Source: UBA7803 sp041395905
GTDB lineage: Bacteria > Pseudomonadota > Gammaproteobacteria > Pseudomonadales > Azotimanducaceae
DNA: 64,000 nt
Assembly (NCBI GenBank): GCA_041395905.1
Contig: JAWKZP010000013.1
Coordinates: forward strand, 1 to 64,000
Reading direction: 5' to 3'
Both the position numbers and the translations under genes were made by a program. Below are positions 8,339 through 16,689 of the stretch, piece by piece. Every line of letters starts with the position of its first letter. Position 1 is the first letter of the stretch. The notes under the pieces are model-generated. The model ran no database searches. It saw nothing but the letters and a program-made list of their open reading frames with translations, and was not told the origin of the DNA.

Positions 8339-9762
8339 GCTCGGACACCGGGGTCATTCTGGCGACCCTGGTCTGCTACATGCTCACGCTGCTGGCCATC
8401 GGCGCGTGGGCGAGCAGCCGCTCGCGTGACGAGGACAGCTACTTCATCGGCAACCGTCGGCTCGGCATGTGGGTCGCAGCGCTCAGCTACGCGGCCAGCT
8501 CGTCCTCGGCCTGGGCCATTCTCGGCGTGACAGGTATCGCCTACAGCCAGGGCCTTTCCGCCGTCTGGCTGCTGCCCGGCACGCTCACCGGTCACGTTCT
8601 GGTCTGGTTCTGGCTCGGCCAGCGCCTGCGCAATGCCGCCCAGGATGGCCGCATGGTGACGCTGAACGACCTGATCGTGCGCGATCTCGCGCCCGCTGCA
8701 CGGCGACCCGTGCTGCTGCTGGCCGCCGGCATCATCACCTTTTCGTTTCTGTTCTACATCGCCGCGCAGTTCCAGGGCGCGGCCAACACGTTCGCCGAGG
8801 TCTTCGATTTCGAGTTCACGCCGGCGCTGCTGGTGGGCGCTCTGGTGGTGCTGACCTACACCCTGCTGGGCGGTTTCTGGGCGGTGAGCGTTACCGACAC
8901 CGTGCAGGCCGGGCTGATGCTGCTTGCGGCGCTGCTGCTGCCGACGCTGGCGCTCGTCGAGATCGGCGGTCCCTCGGCGCTGGTGGCGGGTCTCGAGGCC
9001 GTGAGTCGACCGGATCAGCTGTCGCTGCTGGGGCCGCACAGCGGTCTGCTGGCGGTCGGCTTTCTGCTCGGCATGCTGAGCATCGGCGTTGGCCCGCTCG
9101 GGCAACCGCATCTGCTCAACCGGCTCATGGCGCTGTCCGGCCCGGCGGCGCTGGCGCGCGCGCGCCTGGTGGCCCTGACCTGGTTCGTGGTGGTGCTGGG
9201 CGGCATGTTCCTGCTGGGCTTGTGCGCGCATGTGCTCGAGTTTCAGGCCGCCGATCCGGAGCGGGTGTTCTTCGCCCTGGTGGACGGTCTGCTGGGGCCG
9301 GTTCTCGCGGGCGTGGTGATTGCAGCCCTGCTCTCCGCCATCATGTCCACTGCGGACAGTCAGCTGCTTGTGGCGGCCTCTGCGGTCAGCCACGATCTCA
9401 TGGGCCGGACGTCGGTCACCGTGTCCCGGATCACCGTGCTCGTGGTGGGCGTTCTTGCCGTTCTGGTGGCCATGTACCTGCCCGAGGCCATATTTTCGCG
9501 GGTGCTGTTCGCCTGGAACGCCCTGGGGGCGGCATTCGGTCCCCTGGTGATCGCGCGGGTGCTGCGCTTCCCCGTGGCGGGAGGCGGCACGGCTCTGGCC
9601 ATGGCCGTAGGATTCGGCCTGACGGTGCTGTTTTATCTGCTGCCGGACACGGTAGGCGACGTGGCGGAGCGGTCCGTGCCGTTTCTGGCCGCCGGATCGG
9701 TCTGTATTGTGTCGGGGCTGCGTAACCGACGCGAGGTCCTCGGCGGGCGTCAGGCCGTATGA
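8335..9762 (+). CDS. Sodium:solute symporter family (SSSF) transporter
   Basis: 475 residues with 12-13 predicted membrane segments and the SSSF pattern: a first segment ending in SSRSRDEDSYFIGNRRLG, then ALSYAASSSSAWAILGVTG (sodium-site serines) and AIMSTADSQLLVAASAVSHD late in the protein. It resembles PutP and related permeases and should import an organic solute with sodium. It overlaps both neighbours by 4 bp (8335-8338 and 9759-9762), so it probably carries the substrate of this operon. The substrate could be an amino acid or a carboxylate. Confidence 0.88.
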   Translation: MSSDTGVILATLVCYMLTLLAIGAWASSRSRDEDSYFIGNRRLGMWVAALSYAASSSSAWAILGVTGIAYSQGLSAVWLLPGTLTGHVLVWFWLGQRLRNAAQDGRMVTLNDLIVRDLAPAARRPVLLLAAGIITFSFLFYIAAQFQGAANTFAEVFDFEFTPALLVGALVVLTYTLLGGFWAVSVTDTVQAGLMLLAALLLPTLALVEIGGPSALVAGLEAVSRPDQLSLLGPHSGLLAVGFLLGMLSIGVGPLGQPHLLNRLMALSGPAALARARLVALTWFVVVLGGMFLLGLCAHVLEFQAADPERVFFALVDGLLGPVLAGVVIAALLSAIMSTADSQLLVAASAVSHDLMGRTSVTVSRITVLVVGVLAVLVAMYLPEAIFSRVLFAWNALGAAFGPLVIARVLRFPVAGGGTALAMAVGFGLTVLFYLLPDTVGDVAERSVPFLAAGSVCIVSGLRNRREVLGGRQAV

Positions 9763-10493
9763 TCGAGACCCTGTTCATCCTGCGTCACGGCCAGACCGAG
9801 TGGAACGTCGCCCAGCGCATGCAAGGGCGTCTCGATTCGGCGCTGACTGACGAGGGCCGCCGCCAGGCGGCCCAGCATGGCCGTACGCTGCAGCGCGTTG
9901 GCGGCGTCGATCGTCTGCTCGCGTCGCCCCTCGGGCGTACGCGCGACACGGCGCAGCTGGTCAACGCCGCGCTGGGCGTGCGCCTGGATTTCGATCCTGC
10001 CCTGATGGAACGCGACTGCGGCGCCTGGTCGGGTCTCACCCTGGACGAGATCGAGCAGAGATATCCGGGGGACTGGGCCGAGCGCCGGCGCGACCCGTAC
10101 TTTCATCGCCCCCCGGGCGGCGAGAATCTCGATGACATGCGCGGGCGCGTTGCCGGGCTGCTCGAGCACCTGTGCCGGGAGCCGTCCGCGCGCATCGCAC
10201 TGGTGACGCATGGGGTGATGTCGCGGGTGATCCTGACCCATCTGCTGGCCCTGACCCCGGCTGCGGCCATCAGAGTCAAGCATCCCAACGCGCTCTTCTA
10301 CCGGCTCGAGTTCGCGGCCGATGGCGTGCGCGAGCTCTCGTCGATGCCCGCCGCGGACCATGGCCGGGATCGTCCGCCGTCCGCGGTGCGGGTCTCGCAC
10401 TTCCTCGACGGCCAGGGTCCGGTCGCCGGATTGCTTCACCAAAGCGACAGTGAAACAATCGGCGGCCCTGACAAAAATACGACGTCGGATTGA
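9759..10493 (+). CDS. Histidine phosphatase (phosphoglycerate mutase-like) family protein
   Basis: 244 residues. The N-terminal LFILRHGQTEWN gives the catalytic His (RHG), MERDCGAWSGLTLDEI supplies the acid/base region and LVTHGVMSRVIL the second His. Relatives include CobC, GpmB and other broad phosphatases. A roughly 40-residue C-terminal tail beyond the domain has no recognised motif. It is translationally coupled to the symporter and 10 bp before an LLM gene. A phosphatase inside an F420/LLM operon opposite a divergent APH-type kinase is notable, but the substrate is unknown. Confidence 0.87.
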   Translation: MIETLFILRHGQTEWNVAQRMQGRLDSALTDEGRRQAAQHGRTLQRVGGVDRLLASPLGRTRDTAQLVNAALGVRLDFDPALMERDCGAWSGLTLDEIEQRYPGDWAERRRDPYFHRPPGGENLDDMRGRVAGLLEHLCREPSARIALVTHGVMSRVILTHLLALTPAAAIRVKHPNALFYRLEFAADGVRELSSMPAADHGRDRPPSAVRVSHFLDGQGPVAGLLHQSDSETIGGPDKNTTSD

Positions 10494-10503
10494 GGGAGGA
10501 CGC

Positions 10504-11511
10504 ATGAAAGTCGACGGTGGCGTGGGCTGGGAGCTCGACAAGGTGGGCGCTCAGGCTCAGGAGCTCGAGGAGATGGGGTACTCGGGCATCATGACGGCTG
10601 AAACCTCGCATGATCCGTTTTTCCCGTTGCTGGTGGCTGCGCAGCACACGCAGCGCGTGGAGCTGATGACGTCCATTGCCGTCGCCTTCGCGCGCACGCC
10701 GATGATCCTGGCCAATATCGGCCACGATCTGAATGCGGCCTCCAAGGGGCGCTTCGTGCTCGGACTCGGCTCGCAGATCAGGCCGCACATCACCAAGCGC
10801 TTCAGCATGCCCTGGTCGAGCCCCGCGGCGCGCATGCGCGAGTTCATTCTGGCCATGCGGGCGATCTGGGCCACCTGGCATGAGGGCCGGCCGCTGGAAT
10901 TCACCGGCAAGTTCTACACCCACACGCTGATGACGCCGTTCTTCACCCCCACCAACAACGAGTACGGCGCGCCGAAGGTGTTTCTCGCCGCGGTGGGGCC
11001 GAAGATGACCGAGGTGGCGGGCGAGGTGGCGGACGGCGTGATCATTCACGCGTTCACGACGGAAAAGTACCTGCGGGAAACCACGCTGCCGGCGCTGGAG
11101 CGGGGCTTCGCGCGGACGGGCAAGAGCCGCTCGCAGTTCGAGATCAGCTATCCGGTGTTCGTCGTGACCGGCAAGAACGAGCAGGAACTCGCCGAAGCCA
11201 GGCTCAATACCTGCCGTCAGATCGCCTTCTACGGTTCGACGCCCGCCTACCGTCCGGTGCTCGAGAGTATCGGCGTGGGCGAGCTGCAGAGCGATCTCAA
11301 CGCCATGTCCAAGCAGGGCCGCTGGGAGGAGATGGGGCAGCTCATCAGCGACGACATCCTGCACGCGTTCGCCGTGGTGGGCGAGCCGGGCACCATCGCC
11401 GGGCAGATCAAGTCCCGGTACGGCGACATCATCGACCGTACGTCGGCGGCCTATGCGAACATTCCCAAGGAAGATCGCGTGCAGATCATCGCTGAGCTGC
11501 AGTCGGCCTGA
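10504..11511 (+). CDS. LLM-class F420-dependent oxidoreductase, TIGR03617-type (paralogue 1)
   Basis: 335 residues from the ATG at 10504, preceded by GAGGGAGGA. It begins MKVDGGVGWEL and carries TSIAVAFARTPMILANIGHD, GRFVLGLGSQIRPHITKRFS and PKVFLAAVGPKMTEVAGEVA, the pattern of the TIGR03617 group of F420-dependent enzymes. It aligns without gaps to the next gene (both 335 residues), so the two are tandem duplicates. The likely role is hydride transfer with F420 to an unidentified substrate. Fifth gene of the 6492-13022 operon. Confidence 0.88.
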   Translation: MKVDGGVGWELDKVGAQAQELEEMGYSGIMTAETSHDPFFPLLVAAQHTQRVELMTSIAVAFARTPMILANIGHDLNAASKGRFVLGLGSQIRPHITKRFSMPWSSPAARMREFILAMRAIWATWHEGRPLEFTGKFYTHTLMTPFFTPTNNEYGAPKVFLAAVGPKMTEVAGEVADGVIIHAFTTEKYLRETTLPALERGFARTGKSRSQFEISYPVFVVTGKNEQELAEARLNTCRQIAFYGSTPAYRPVLESIGVGELQSDLNAMSKQGRWEEMGQLISDDILHAFAVVGEPGTIAGQIKSRYGDIIDRTSAAYANIPKEDRVQIIAELQSA

Positions 11512-11538
11512 ACACAACCGCAAGGGGGGATCAGACAC

Positions 11539-12546
11539 GTGAAGGTAGACGCAGGCATCGGTAACGACCTGAAGAAGATTCCGGCCGCGGTACGCGAGGC
11601 GGAAGCCGCCGGCTACGACGGCGTACGCACGGCCGAGATGAACCACGACCCGTTCTTCCCGCTGCTGCTGGCCGCCGAGCACTCCGAGCGCCTGGAGATC
11701 AGCACGTCGATCGCGGTGGCGTTCGCGCGCAGCCCCATGATCCTGGCCAACATCAGCCATGACCTCAATGCCTACTCCGGCGGCCGCTTTACGCTGGGTC
11801 TGGGCTCGCAGATCAAACCGCACATCACCAAGCGCTTCAGCATGCAGTGGGGCGCGCCGGCGCCGCAGATGCGCGAGCTGATTCTGGCGATGCGGGCCAT
11901 CTGGGCCAACTGGTATCAGGGTGAGCCGCTGCAGTTCGTCGGCAAGTACTACACGCACACGCTGATGACTCCGGCCTTCACTCCGGAGAACAAGGACTTC
12001 GGCGCACCCCGGGTGGTGCTCGCCGCGGTCGGCGAGAAGATGACCGAGGTGGCCGGCGAGGTGGCGGATGGCATGATCATCCATCCGTTCAGCACCGAGC
12101 CGTACATCCGTGCCGTGACGCTGCCGGCCATCGAGCGCGGGCTCGCCAGGTCCGGACGCAGCCGGGCGGATTTCGAGATCTCCTACTCGAACTTCGTGGT
12201 GACCGGGCGTGACGAGGCCGAGTTCGCCGCCAGCAAGCAGGCAGCCAAGGAGCGCATCGCCTTCTACGGCTCGACGCCGGCCTACAAGGGTGTGCTCGAG
12301 TCCATCGGTGTGGGCGAGTTGCAAGGTGAGCTGAATACCATGTCCAAGCAGGGGCGCTGGAAGGAGATGGGCACGCTCATCACCGACGAGATTCTCGACG
12401 CGTTCGCCGTCGTGGGAGAACCCAAGGACATCGCCCCGGAGATGCTGCGCCGTTACGGGGAGTTCACGGACCGGACCTCCGCGTCGTTCCCGGTCTCCGA
12501 TCCGGCACAGCGTGCCGGGATCATCGCCACGCTGCGAGCCGGCTGA
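11539..12546 (+). CDS. LLM-class F420-dependent oxidoreductase, TIGR03617-type (paralogue 2)
   Basis: 335 residues from a GTG at 11539, with AAGGGGGGA upstream. It is collinear with the preceding paralogue (MKVDAGIGNDL, TSIAVAFARSPMILANISHD, GRFTLGLGSQIKPHITKRFS, VGEKMTEVAGEVADG). The strongest divergence is in the N-terminal helix and the C-terminal 30 residues; the active-site strands are nearly unchanged. This suggests two enzymes of similar chemistry with different partners or substrates, or two subunits of one enzyme. Its TGA overlaps the ATG of the PPOX gene. Confidence 0.88.
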   Translation: MKVDAGIGNDLKKIPAAVREAEAAGYDGVRTAEMNHDPFFPLLLAAEHSERLEISTSIAVAFARSPMILANISHDLNAYSGGRFTLGLGSQIKPHITKRFSMQWGAPAPQMRELILAMRAIWANWYQGEPLQFVGKYYTHTLMTPAFTPENKDFGAPRVVLAAVGEKMTEVAGEVADGMIIHPFSTEPYIRAVTLPAIERGLARSGRSRADFEISYSNFVVTGRDEAEFAASKQAAKERIAFYGSTPAYKGVLESIGVGELQGELNTMSKQGRWKEMGTLITDEILDAFAVVGEPKDIAPEMLRRYGEFTDRTSASFPVSDPAQRAGIIATLRAG

Positions 12547-13022
12547 TGGCGCTGCCCCGTGAGCTGGCATTGGATGAGTCGCAGATCTCGGATCTGATGA
12601 CGACCCAGTGGAATCTGCGGGTGGCCACCATCGGTCCCGGCAGCCGCATCAACCTGACACCGATGTGGTTCGGCTGGGCTGGCGGCTGCGTCTACTTCTA
12701 TGGCCGCGGGCAGAAGGTGGTCAATCTGCGCCGCAATCCCACCTGCACGGTCATCGTGGACAGGAACGAGAAGTTTCCAGAGCTGCAGGGGATCATGCTG
12801 CAGGGTACGGCAAGGGTGCTCGAAGACGCTGCTGCGGAAGCCGCCGATCCCTACCTGGCCGAGGTTCAGGCGCAGATGGGGCGGAAGTACAACGGCGGCC
12901 ACGGACAGGCGCCCGTCGCCGATCCCGGGCCATTTTCGGCCACGGCTCGCGGGCGCAACCGGCGCTGGGTCGTACTCGTTCCGGAGCATCTGGTGAGCTG
13001 GGACAACCACAAGCTGTCGTGA
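12546..13022 (+). CDS. PPOX-class (pyridoxamine phosphate oxidase-fold) protein
   Basis: 158 residues with the split beta-barrel pattern of PPOX/FDOR proteins: LRVATIGPGSRINLTPMWFG, VYFYGRGQKVVNLRRNPTCT (phosphate-binding segment) and GIMLQGTARVLEDA. The family binds FMN or F420, and many F420 producers have several copies acting as reductases. Last gene of the seven-gene operon, overlapping the preceding stop (TGATG). Cofactor choice cannot be settled from sequence alone, though the company of F420-type LLM enzymes favours F420. Confidence 0.82.
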   Translation: MALPRELALDESQISDLMTTQWNLRVATIGPGSRINLTPMWFGWAGGCVYFYGRGQKVVNLRRNPTCTVIVDRNEKFPELQGIMLQGTARVLEDAAAEAADPYLAEVQAQMGRKYNGGHGQAPVADPGPFSATARGRNRRWVVLVPEHLVSWDNHKLS

Positions 13023-13154
13023 GCGTAACGTACTGAAAAATAAACAGTTATGATCTGAGCCGGTCCGGGCGCGGCCGCAGCGGCCGGGTCTGGCTGGTTA
13101 CATCGCAGGCACACAGTCGGTACAGGCTGCTGACCGACAACGCTCCATTTTTTC

Positions 13155-13183
13155 TTCATTATCCTGCCGTCAGGGCGTAAAAT
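13155..13183 (+). promoter_or_regulatory. Candidate sigma70 promoter upstream of the lytic transglycosylase
   Basis: TTCATT (13155-13160) and TAAAAT (13178-13183) are separated by 17 bp in an AT-rich patch that stands out from its GC-rich surroundings. The -10 matches 5 of 6 consensus bases; the -35 is weak. Confidence 0.4.
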
Positions 13184-13201
13184 CGCCGTTCGTGCCGGGC
13201 C

Positions 13202-13217
13202 TGTGATCCATGTCACA
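13202..13217 (+). promoter_or_regulatory. CRP/Vfr-type operator (perfect TGTGA-N6-TCACA)
   Basis: TGTGATCCATGTCACA is a perfect 5-6-5 CRP half-site pair, and the palindrome extends to 7-bp arms (13200-13219). It lies 84 bp before the transglycosylase start and downstream of the candidate promoter, so binding there could repress that promoter or activate an unseen one. The match to the E. coli CRP / Pseudomonas Vfr core is exact. No crp gene is in the window. Confidence 0.6.
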
Positions 13218-13300
13218 GGGTCAGCGTTACCGGAGTCACGCCAGTCCGCATTGGGTGCGGAGTGTCGGATCCGTATGAACCAGCCGGAGCTATCTGACCA

Positions 13301-13909
13301 ATGCGCCAGATGTGGGAACGACTGCCATTCATACTCAAGCTGCAGGCATGCCTGCTTCTTGCAGCAGTGCTCGCGACGCTGGCGGTGAGCAACGTCATCA
13401 GCCCCCAGGGCTATCAACGCATCGCGTTTGCCATTCCAGCGGCCAGCCACAGCAATCTGCCCTGGCAGGTCGAGGTGGAAGACTTCGGTACCAAGGTGAG
13501 CCGGGCGTTCGGCGTGCAGCCGGGCACCGCGGAAGAGTTCGCCAGCTGGATTCTCGAAGCCTCGCGGCGCCAGCAGATCGATCCCGACCTGCTGGCGAGT
13601 CTGGTGCACACTGAGAGCACCTTCCGCAAGGACGCGGTATCGCACGTGGGCGCGGTCGGCCCCGCACAGGTGCGGCCGAGTTACTGGAGCAAGTTCTGCG
13701 GCAGCTCGAATCTCGAGGATCCTGCCGAGAACATCTACTGTGGCGCCCAGGTGCTGTCGCACTTCAAGGAGCGCTGCGGCGATGAGTCGTGCGCGCTCAA
13801 GGCCTATAACGTCGGCATGGCCGGGCGCCGCTCGCGGGCGGATTCCGCCTTCCGCTATCTGACCAAGATCGATCGCGCGCGCGAGCAGCTGCGCGGCGAA
13901 ACCCTCTGA
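13301..13909 (+). CDS. Membrane-anchored lytic transglycosylase (SLT domain)
   Basis: 202 residues: one N-terminal membrane segment or uncleaved signal (about 10-32), then an SLT domain. The catalytic Glu is E105 in LVHTESTFRKDAVS, followed by HVGAVGPAQVRPSYW and a late ALKAYNVG motif, the order seen in Slt70-like soluble transglycosylase domains. Such enzymes cut peptidoglycan to 1,6-anhydromuropeptides in the periplasm. Four cysteines in the domain (near 133, 147, 159, 164) could form disulfides. It is preceded by a 278-bp intergenic region holding a promoter-like patch and a CRP-type box, so it is probably separately regulated. Confidence 0.87.
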   Translation: MRQMWERLPFILKLQACLLLAAVLATLAVSNVISPQGYQRIAFAIPAASHSNLPWQVEVEDFGTKVSRAFGVQPGTAEEFASWILEASRRQQIDPDLLASLVHTESTFRKDAVSHVGAVGPAQVRPSYWSKFCGSSNLEDPAENIYCGAQVLSHFKERCGDESCALKAYNVGMAGRRSRADSAFRYLTKIDRAREQLRGETL

Positions 13910-13924
13910 ATTCTGACCGCTGAT

Positions 13925-13949
13925 CGCCCCGCGTCCGGTTTGCGGGGCG
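13925..13949. repeat. GC-rich hairpin after the lytic transglycosylase gene
   Basis: CGCCCCGC (13925-13932) and GCGGGGCG (13942-13949) form a perfect 8-bp stem 15 bp after the stop codon. No T-tract follows, so it is a weak terminator candidate or an mRNA 3'-end stabiliser. Confidence 0.4.
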
Positions 13950-14057
13950 TGCCCGTCCGGCGGCGGCGCGCCTCCTGCGGTCCGGCATCGGCGGCTCGGC
14001 GGCGCGTGCGGTACACTTTCCCGGGTCCGAAACGTACGCGCACGCGAGGGGGCGCCC

Positions 14058-14450
14058 ATGACTCTGTTCAGATCATTCCGCAAGCCACTCCACCTGCTGG
14101 CAGCCGCCATGCTGATTGCCACTTCCGGCGCCGCTGCAGCCGAGGAACAGCCGGTTCCGCCCTGGTTCCAGCCGGATGTGCTGCGCGCCGCCGTGGCGAT
14201 CAACCTCAGCGACGAGCAGAAGCCGCAATTTCAGGAGGCCATCAGCGACTTCTTCAACGATCGTATGGAAATGATCAACAAGGAAGTTCGGCGCAACCCG
14301 CCCAATCTCGAGCGGCGCATACATTCCCGGACCAACTCGCTGGTCAAGGCCATGGACGAGAAGATGGGGACGTTCCTCACGCCCGAACAGATGCCCCAGT
14401 ACGAGGTGTATCGCGACACGCTGCTGGCGAATCTGAAGTCCGCTCTGTGA
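14058..14450 (+). CDS. Small secreted protein of unknown function
   Basis: 130 residues with a clear Sec signal peptide (basic RSFRKP, hydrophobic core, cleavage expected after ATSGAAAA near 29). The mature part is mostly helical and charged, with LSDEQKPQFQEAISDFFNDR and FLTPEQMPQYEVYRD, which faintly resemble the LTxxQ repeats of Spy/CpxP-type periplasmic proteins. That likeness is weak and I do not assign a function. Its TGA overlaps the GTG of the following LLM gene, so the two are likely co-translated. Confidence 0.75.
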   Translation: MTLFRSFRKPLHLLAAAMLIATSGAAAAEEQPVPPWFQPDVLRAAVAINLSDEQKPQFQEAISDFFNDRMEMINKEVRRNPPNLERRIHSRTNSLVKAMDEKMGTFLTPEQMPQYEVYRDTLLANLKSAL

Positions 14451-15319
14451 CCGATTTCGGCGTACTGATCTTTCCCACCGACTACGGCATTGCGCCTGCG
14501 GTGCTGGCGCGCGCGGCGGAAGCGCGTGGATTCGAGTCGCTGTTCTTCACTGAGCACACGCACGTCCCCGTGAGCCGTCGCACCCCCTGGCCCGGTGGCG
14601 CCGAGCTGCCCCGGGAGTACGCGCACACCTGTGATCCCTACGTGGCGCTGGCGATGGCTGCGGCGGTCACCAGCACGCTGCGGCTCGGCACGGGCATCAC
14701 GCTGATCACGGAGCACGACCCCATCGTGCTGGCGAAGACGGTGGCAACGCTCGACCGGCTTTCCGGGGGCCGGGTGCTGCTGGGCATCGGTGCCGGCTGG
14801 AACGTGGAGGAGATGGCGAACCACGGTGTCGAGTTTGCCGCTCGCTGGCGCGTGCTGCGTGAGCGCGTGCTGGCCATGCGCGAGATCTGGACCGCCGAGG
14901 CGGCCGAGTTCCACGGCGAGTTCGTGGACTTCGACCCCATCTGGTCCTATCCCAAACCTGCCCAGGCGGGGGGCCCCAAGGTGCTTCTGGGCGCCTCGTC
15001 GCGCTGGGCTTTTGCGCGGGTCGCCGAGTACGCGGACGGCTGGCTGCCGATCTACCAGGATGCGGCGCGTGCGCGCGCCCAGGGAGCGGTGGATTATGCG
15101 GCGGGCATCCATGCGGTCCGTCGGGCCTGGGGCGAGGCCGGCCGTGCCGGCGAGCCGGACTTCAGCATCTTCGGCGTCGGTCCGGACCGCGCGCAGATCG
15201 AAGGGCTCATCGAAGCCGGGTTCAATCGGGTGATCTTCGGTCTGCCTGCCGCGGATGCGGACACGGTGGTGCCGCTGCTCGACCGCTACGCAGAGCTGGG
15301 GCACGCGCTCAACGCTTGA
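14447..15319 (+). CDS. LLM-class F420-dependent oxidoreductase, TIGR03619-type
   Basis: 290 residues from the GTG at 14447 (GTGA overlap with the upstream stop). It starts TDFGVLIFPTDYGIAPAVLA and has FFTEHTHVP, LRLGTGITLITEHDPIVLAK, GRVLLGIGAGWNVEEMANHG and KVLLGASSRWAFARVAEYAD, the hallmarks of the TIGR03619 F420-binding group. The protein is compact with the usual barrel order. The neighbouring small secreted protein and the Hsp70 gene 56 bp downstream give no substrate clue. Confidence 0.88.
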   Translation: MTDFGVLIFPTDYGIAPAVLARAAEARGFESLFFTEHTHVPVSRRTPWPGGAELPREYAHTCDPYVALAMAAAVTSTLRLGTGITLITEHDPIVLAKTVATLDRLSGGRVLLGIGAGWNVEEMANHGVEFAARWRVLRERVLAMREIWTAEAAEFHGEFVDFDPIWSYPKPAQAGGPKVLLGASSRWAFARVAEYADGWLPIYQDAARARAQGAVDYAAGIHAVRRAWGEAGRAGEPDFSIFGVGPDRAQIEGLIEAGFNRVIFGLPAADADTVVPLLDRYAELGHALNA

Positions 15320-15375
15320 CCTGACCGCTCGGGCGGCTAGACTGCGCGGCCCCTCGGCACAGGGCATCGCGGCTC

Positions 15376-16689
15376 ATGACTGGACCCGAACACTGTCTCG
15401 CGGCGGGTTTCGACTACGGCACCTCGCAATGCTCGATCGGCATCGTCCGCGACGGGGCCGTGGCACTCCTGGCGCTGGAAGGCGGGCTGCCGCGCATCGC
15501 TTCCACCCTGTACGCGCCGCGCCCGCATCTGAACCTCGACCACCGCAGCGATCAGACCCTCGACCTGACGCATCATTCCTACGCTGAGCTGCGTTTCGGT
15601 CAGGCCGCGCTGGATGCCTACCTTGCCGACCCGGCCGAGGGTTATTTCGTCAAGAGTCCGAAGAGCTTCCTCGGCGCGCCGGGGCTCAGCCAGGCGGTAC
15701 GGGACCGGTTCGTCGCGGTGGTGGCGGCCATGATGGCCAACGTGCGCGCCCGTGCGGAGACGGCGGCGGGCAGGACCATCGGCCAGGTCGTCATCGGCCG
15801 ACCGGTCAACTTCCAGGGCGCGGGCGGTGAGGCGGAAAACCGGCAGGCACTGGAGATGCTGGTGGCGTCGGCGCACGAGGCCGGATTCCGTGACGTCGCC
15901 TTTCAGTTCGAGCCCATGGCCGCGGCCATCGAGTACGAGGCGCGCCTGAATCACGAGCAGACCGTGCTGGTCGTGGACATCGGCGGCGGCACCACGGACT
16001 GCTCCTTCGTCCGGGTCGGACCCGAGCGCCGCTCGCGCAGGCAGCGCGACGATGACGTGCTGGGGCACAGCGGCGAGCGCCTTGGCGGCAACGACTACGA
16101 CCAGGCCCTGGCGCTGCGCTCGGTGATGCCGCTGTTCGGGCTCGGTGACGGCCTCAACAACGGGCTGCCGTTTCCCAACGGCTACTTCGTGGATGCCGTC
16201 AGCACCAACGACGTCAACGCGCAGCAGCGCTTTTACGGGCGCGCCATGGCCGAGCGCCTCGATCTGTGCGTGCGCGACGGTACCCATGCGGAACGAATCC
16301 GTCGGCTGCGGAAATTGCAGGCGGGACGCGGCAGCTACCGGCTGTTGCGCGAGGTGGAGCTGGCGAAAATCGCGCTCACCGGCGAGGACCAGGCCGTCGT
16401 GGATCTGGCGTTCGTGGAATCAGGTCTGGCGGCGGCTTGCAGCCGCGCCGATCTGCGCCGCGGCAGCGCGCGACTGCTCGAGCACCTGGCCGGGCTCATC
16501 GACGAAGCCTGCCGACAGGCGGGTGCGCGGCCGGACGTGGTGTATCTGACGGGGGGAATGGCCGGCTCCGCCGTGGTGCGTGAACACCTCGCGCGTGTGC
16601 TCGACGACGTCCCGCGTGTGGACAGCGACCATTTCGCCAGCGTCACCCAGGGCCTGACCCTGTGGGCGCAGCGCGTGTTCGCTCAGTAG
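15376..16689 (+). CDS. Hsp70 family protein, YegD-like
   Basis: 437 residues, near the length of E. coli YegD (about 450), and lacking the substrate-binding half of DnaK. Actin-fold ATPase motifs are GFDYGTSQCSIGIVRDG (phosphate 1), VVDIGGGTTDCSFVRVG (phosphate 2) and VVYLTGGMAGSAVVREHL (adenosine). It should bind ATP as a stand-alone Hsp70-type ATPase, but the function of YegD proteins is not established. The 3' end overlaps the convergent acyl-CoA synthetase by 7 bp. Confidence 0.87.
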   Translation: MTGPEHCLAAGFDYGTSQCSIGIVRDGAVALLALEGGLPRIASTLYAPRPHLNLDHRSDQTLDLTHHSYAELRFGQAALDAYLADPAEGYFVKSPKSFLGAPGLSQAVRDRFVAVVAAMMANVRARAETAAGRTIGQVVIGRPVNFQGAGGEAENRQALEMLVASAHEAGFRDVAFQFEPMAAAIEYEARLNHEQTVLVVDIGGGTTDCSFVRVGPERRSRRQRDDDVLGHSGERLGGNDYDQALALRSVMPLFGLGDGLNNGLPFPNGYFVDAVSTNDVNAQQRFYGRAMAERLDLCVRDGTHAERIRRLRKLQAGRGSYRLLREVELAKIALTGEDQAVVDLAFVESGLAAACSRADLRRGSARLLEHLAGLIDEACRQAGARPDVVYLTGGMAGSAVVREHLARVLDDVPRVDSDHFASVTQGLTLWAQRVFAQ

